This document shows positions 61,581-64,000 of a DNA stretch of 64,000 nucleotides, one piece after another. The translations under genes and the position numbers were made by a program. The number at the start of each line of letters is the position of its first letter. The stretch's first letter is position 1. Below the pieces are notes generated by a model that saw nothing but the letters and a program-made list of their open reading frames with translations, was not told the DNA's origin and ran no database searches. The stretch is from Pseudanabaena sp. FACHB-2040 (GTDB lineage Bacteria; Cyanobacteriota; Cyanobacteriia; Phormidesmidales; Phormidesmidaceae): contig NZ_JACJQO010000011.1 of assembly GCF_014696715.1 (NCBI RefSeq), positions 1 to 64,000 of the forward strand. The letters are read 5' to 3'.

Positions 61581-63212
61581 ATGGCTGATTCTCTGCTGAC
61601 CCTTGAAAACTTCCATGTTGCGTATCCGGGGCAGCTGGATTGGGCTGTTCAGGCGGTATCGCTGACGCTGGCACCGGGTGAAAAGTTGGGATTGGTGGGA
61701 GAGTCGGGCTGCGGCAAATCCACGTTAGGACGGGCTGCCCTGCGGCTGTTGCCTACGACTGCTCGGATGGAGGGGCGAGTGCAGTTTGAAGGCCAGTCGG
61801 TGCTAGAGTTTTCTCCCCAGCGGCTGCGGCAGTTTCGGGGCGAAGCTATTGCCTTAGTATTTCAAGATCCGATGACCCGGCTTGATCCCCTGATGACGAT
61901 TGGGGATCATTGTATTGAGACTTTGCAAGCCCATCGACCTGAGCTTTCGAAAGCGGGAGCTAAGGAGCGATCTCTGCACGTCTTGGCAAAGGTTAATATT
62001 CCGGCTAATCGCTTCAACCAATACCCTCATGAGTTTAGTGGGGGGATGCGGCAACGGGTTGCGATCGCACTGGCTATGCTGCTAGAGCCAAAGCTGATTG
62101 TGGCCGATGAGCCTACGACCAGCTTGGATGTGACAGTGTCGGCCCAGATTTTGGCAGAGCTGACCCGCCTGTGTGAGGAGAACAATACGGCCCTGATCTT
62201 GATCTCTCACGACCTAGCGCTGGTGGCTGAGCAGTGCGATCGCGTGGCCGTGATGTATCAGGGCGCGCTGGTGGAGGAAGGGCCAGCCCAGTCTGTGTTG
62301 TTTGACCCGCAGCACCCCTACACACAGTCGCTGGTCGAGTCGGCCCTGCACCTACAGCGATCCAACGCTCGAACTGCAAGCGTGGAGCCGCCTCAGCCCC
62401 TGCTTCGCGTGCAAGATCTGACCAAGCACTACGTTCTAGAGGCTGGCTTTTTAGGCAAGCTGTTGGGCCGACAGCAGGATACGGTGATCAGAGCCGTCGA
62501 TGGCATTTCCCTCGATCTCTATGCCGGCGAAATCTTGGGGCTGGTGGGGGAATCGGGCTGCGGTAAGAGCACCCTTTCTCGCACCATTCTGCAGCTAATT
62601 CAGCCGACCTCAGGGCGAGTGGAGTTTTTGGGCAGAGACTTAACTCAGCTCCCCCCTAGTGAACTGCGGCGGCAGCGGCGCAACCTGCAAATGGTGTTTC
62701 AAGACCCCCATGCCTGCTTAAACCCGATGATGACGGTGGGGCAAAGCATTGCCGATCCGCTGCTGATTCATGGGTTAGCCAACCGCTATGAAGCCGCCAA
62801 AAAGGCCCATGCCATGCTGGATCGAGTTGGCCTCACCCCCACCGAAACTTACTTCGATCGCTTTCCCGGCGATCTCTCAGGTGGACAGCAGCAGCGAGTT
62901 GCGATCGCACGTGCCCTAATCACCCAACCCAAGCTAATCATTTGCGATGAACCTGTCAGTATGCTCGATGCCACGGTGCAGGCTCAGGTGCTAGAGCTGA
63001 TGCTAGACCTCAAGCGAGAGTTTGACCTAACCTACTTATTCATTACCCACGACCTCTGGGTTGCGAAGTTTTTGTGCGATCGCATTGCCGTAATGCAGGC
63101 GGGCAAGGTTGTGGAGCTAGGCCCCACCGAACAGCTTTTTGGCCATCCCCAGCATCCCTACACGCAGACGCTGCTACGGGCGGCACCGCTGTTTGCTCGG
63201 CAAGTTTCTTAA
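61581..63212 (+). CDS. ABC transporter ATPase with two fused nucleotide-binding domains (peptide/nickel type)
   Basis: 543 aa. A fusion of DppD-like and DppF-like ATPases: first domain Walker A GLVGESGCGKSTLGRAALRL, signature FSGGMRQRVAIALA, Walker B LIVADEPTTSLD; second domain Walker A GLVGESGCGKSTLSRTILQ, signature LSGGQQQRVAIARAL, Walker B LIICDEPVSMLD. C-terminal HPYTQTLLRAAPLF is the oligopeptide-ABC C-terminal extension, present after each domain (HPYTQSLVESALHL). Supplies energy for uptake of peptides, opines or nickel-like substrates; the permeases and binding protein are not here. Confidence 0.92.
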   Translation: MADSLLTLENFHVAYPGQLDWAVQAVSLTLAPGEKLGLVGESGCGKSTLGRAALRLLPTTARMEGRVQFEGQSVLEFSPQRLRQFRGEAIALVFQDPMTRLDPLMTIGDHCIETLQAHRPELSKAGAKERSLHVLAKVNIPANRFNQYPHEFSGGMRQRVAIALAMLLEPKLIVADEPTTSLDVTVSAQILAELTRLCEENNTALILISHDLALVAEQCDRVAVMYQGALVEEGPAQSVLFDPQHPYTQSLVESALHLQRSNARTASVEPPQPLLRVQDLTKHYVLEAGFLGKLLGRQQDTVIRAVDGISLDLYAGEILGLVGESGCGKSTLSRTILQLIQPTSGRVEFLGRDLTQLPPSELRRQRRNLQMVFQDPHACLNPMMTVGQSIADPLLIHGLANRYEAAKKAHAMLDRVGLTPTETYFDRFPGDLSGGQQQRVAIARALITQPKLIICDEPVSMLDATVQAQVLELMLDLKREFDLTYLFITHDLWVAKFLCDRIAVMQAGKVVELGPTEQLFGHPQHPYTQTLLRAAPLFARQVS

Positions 63213-63214
63213 AA

Positions 63215-63242
63215 CAGACGCGCCTCCCCCTTTCCGCGTCTG
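63215..63242. terminator. Bidirectional hairpin between convergent genes
   Basis: CAGACGCG (63215-63222) pairs exactly with CGCGTCTG (63235-63242), directly after the ABC ATPase stop. It also faces the stop of the minus-strand gene ending at 63244. Confidence 0.65.
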
Positions 63243-63243
63243 C

Positions 63244-63486
63244 CTATGCAGCCTGAGCCAAATCGCCTAATCGCCCTTCCAAATAGCCGTACAGCCCTTC
63301 GCCTGCAGCGAAGTAGATCTCAATGCCTTGCCGGGTCTGCTCGGCAGCGATAATTTCAGCTCGGTAGTGGGGAGTTACCAAAAAGTTGATCCAGTCGGCG
63401 GTTTGAGCGAGGGGGACGGTCAGCTTGCCCATCCGAGCACCGTCGATGATTTCGATGACAAACCGAGGTTCAAACCCTGTCGCCAT
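63244..63486 (-). CDS. Small conserved-looking protein, unknown
   Basis: 80 aa, soluble, mixed alpha/beta by composition: PRFVIEIIDGARMGKLTVPL, AQTADWINFLVTPHYRAEII and GLYGYLEGRLGDLAQ. Reads like a real single-domain protein and not a shadow frame; I do not recognise the family. Convergent with the ABC ATPase, sharing the hairpin between them. Confidence 0.6.
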   Translation of the reverse strand: MATGFEPRFVIEIIDGARMGKLTVPLAQTADWINFLVTPHYRAEIIAAEQTRQGIEIYFAAGEGLYGYLEGRLGDLAQAA

Positions 63487-64000
63487 AGGACTGCCCTTAT
63501 AGTACTTTTGAACTATTTCTATTTTACTCGTGGCTTGGAGTTCTGCAACCTCTTTCTGCAGGTTAACCAGCGATGGGGTCTGCGGGCTCGCCTTGGCTGT
63601 GATACACAGAGTTCTTTAGGGGATGCTTCGGACTGCTTAGGGGGCTGAGGTTGCGATCGCACAGCACTCTTCTGCTCAAGACCCAGCACAACCAGCCTTA
63701 TTTTGGGCAAACTGGCTGGCTAGTAAACTTGAAGGATCGCCTCTATGCGGAGCTTGACTAGCTCCATCAACATAGGGTGGGAGGGCAATTTTCTGCTTGA
63801 AAACAATTCTTTGCAGCCACAAAAGCTTCTACAGGATCTGAGTAGCCTTGCTCATTACCTGCCGTAGAAAACTTCTGCATCCCAAATCGATTAAATCGCG
63901 GTGTTTACCGGGCATAGACGTGGTTAGCTAGCAGGCTTTGCATTAGCTAAAACCGCCTGTGTCTAAAAGAGAAATGTGTTGCTTTAGGTGGAACCGTATT
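63487..64000. other. Right end of window without a confident gene
   Basis: About 510 bases. A minus-strand frame at 63767-63880 reads MQKFSTAGNEQGYSDPVEAF then VAAKNCFQAENC, which has protein-like composition but is only 37 codons. A minus-strand frame at 63519-63710 is rich in basic residues and unconvincing. One HIP1 site at about 63653. I see no repeat or operator. Confidence 0.4.

Noticed and set aside
63519-63710. Minus-strand 63-codon ORF
   Set aside because: Arg/Pro/Ser-rich composition and no domain; likely spurious.

Overview
The window is chromosomal DNA from a cyanobacterium. The direct evidence is psaD (photosystem I), chlM (chlorophyll synthesis), the flv4-psiE-flv2 photoprotection operon, a PatD-type protein, a DICT-domain kinase, many NIL/DUF proteins typical of the phylum, and very frequent copies of the HIP1 octamer GCGATCGC. 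Gene content (ergothioneine genes, PEP-CTERM proteins, SelO, large intergenic spaces, purine/pyrimidine-biased short repeats) fits a filamentous Leptolyngbya-like lineage, but the genus cannot be proved from this sequence alone. No prophage, transposase, CRISPR array or plasmid backbone was seen.

Layout. 1-153: the 3' part of a 5S rRNA gene and its terminator, so the window starts at the end of an rRNA operon. 256-5763: a GntR regulator with an M20 amidohydrolase/carbamoylase, a Nudix hydrolase, sufE, a RemA-family protein and an rqcH/NFACT gene. 5764-9186: a candidate structured small RNA, then polA. 9187-9900: decayed gene pieces (a Uma2 tail) and a small coiled-coil lipoprotein. 9918-17116: M28 peptidase, RlpA, trpE, psaD, and a large DICT-GAF histidine kinase. 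17464-21516: amt, purE, chlM and small membrane proteins. 21597-24875: egtC-egtB-egtD, an ergothioneine biosynthesis cluster. 25060-31215: assorted enzymes (dienelactone hydrolase, PhyH dioxygenase, TxlA-like thioredoxin, NIL ferredoxin, alpha/beta hydrolase). 31593-36472: prfC, a possible non-coding RNA, purK-uraD, a LuxR-type response regulator and tRNA-Thr(TGT). 36854-46074: lipoprotein with a duplicated module, an RppA/RppB-like two-component system, small proteins, an alpha/beta hydrolase, a Tat-exported DUF362 protein, a PstS-like binding protein and a PEP-CTERM protein. 46217-47185: a small regulator/accessory cassette with a clear palindromic operator, a truncated DUF4160 gene and a frameshifted DUF2442 gene. 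47747-54584: glgP and, convergent to it, flv4-psiE-flv2. 55080-59993: selO, a second PEP-CTERM protein and the (p)ppGpp synthetase/hydrolase. 60463-63486: patD, a zinc-ribbon protein, a double ATPase of a peptide-type ABC transporter, and a small conserved protein.

How genes fit together. Flv4, the PsiE-like protein and Flv2 form a known electron-sink operon for photosystem II; a perfect T-N11-A inverted repeat upstream is what a LysR-type regulator would bind. EgtC, EgtB and EgtD supply three of the steps from histidine to the ergothioneine precursor. purE and purK act consecutively in purine synthesis though they are far apart; uraD next to purK, and the M20 hydrolase near the start, hint at ureide or purine nitrogen recycling. 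The most unusual local structures are the XRE/DUF4160/DUF2442 cassette with its operator, a 34-bp perfect palindrome centred on HIP1 upstream of flv4, and two structured intergenic regions that may encode RNAs.
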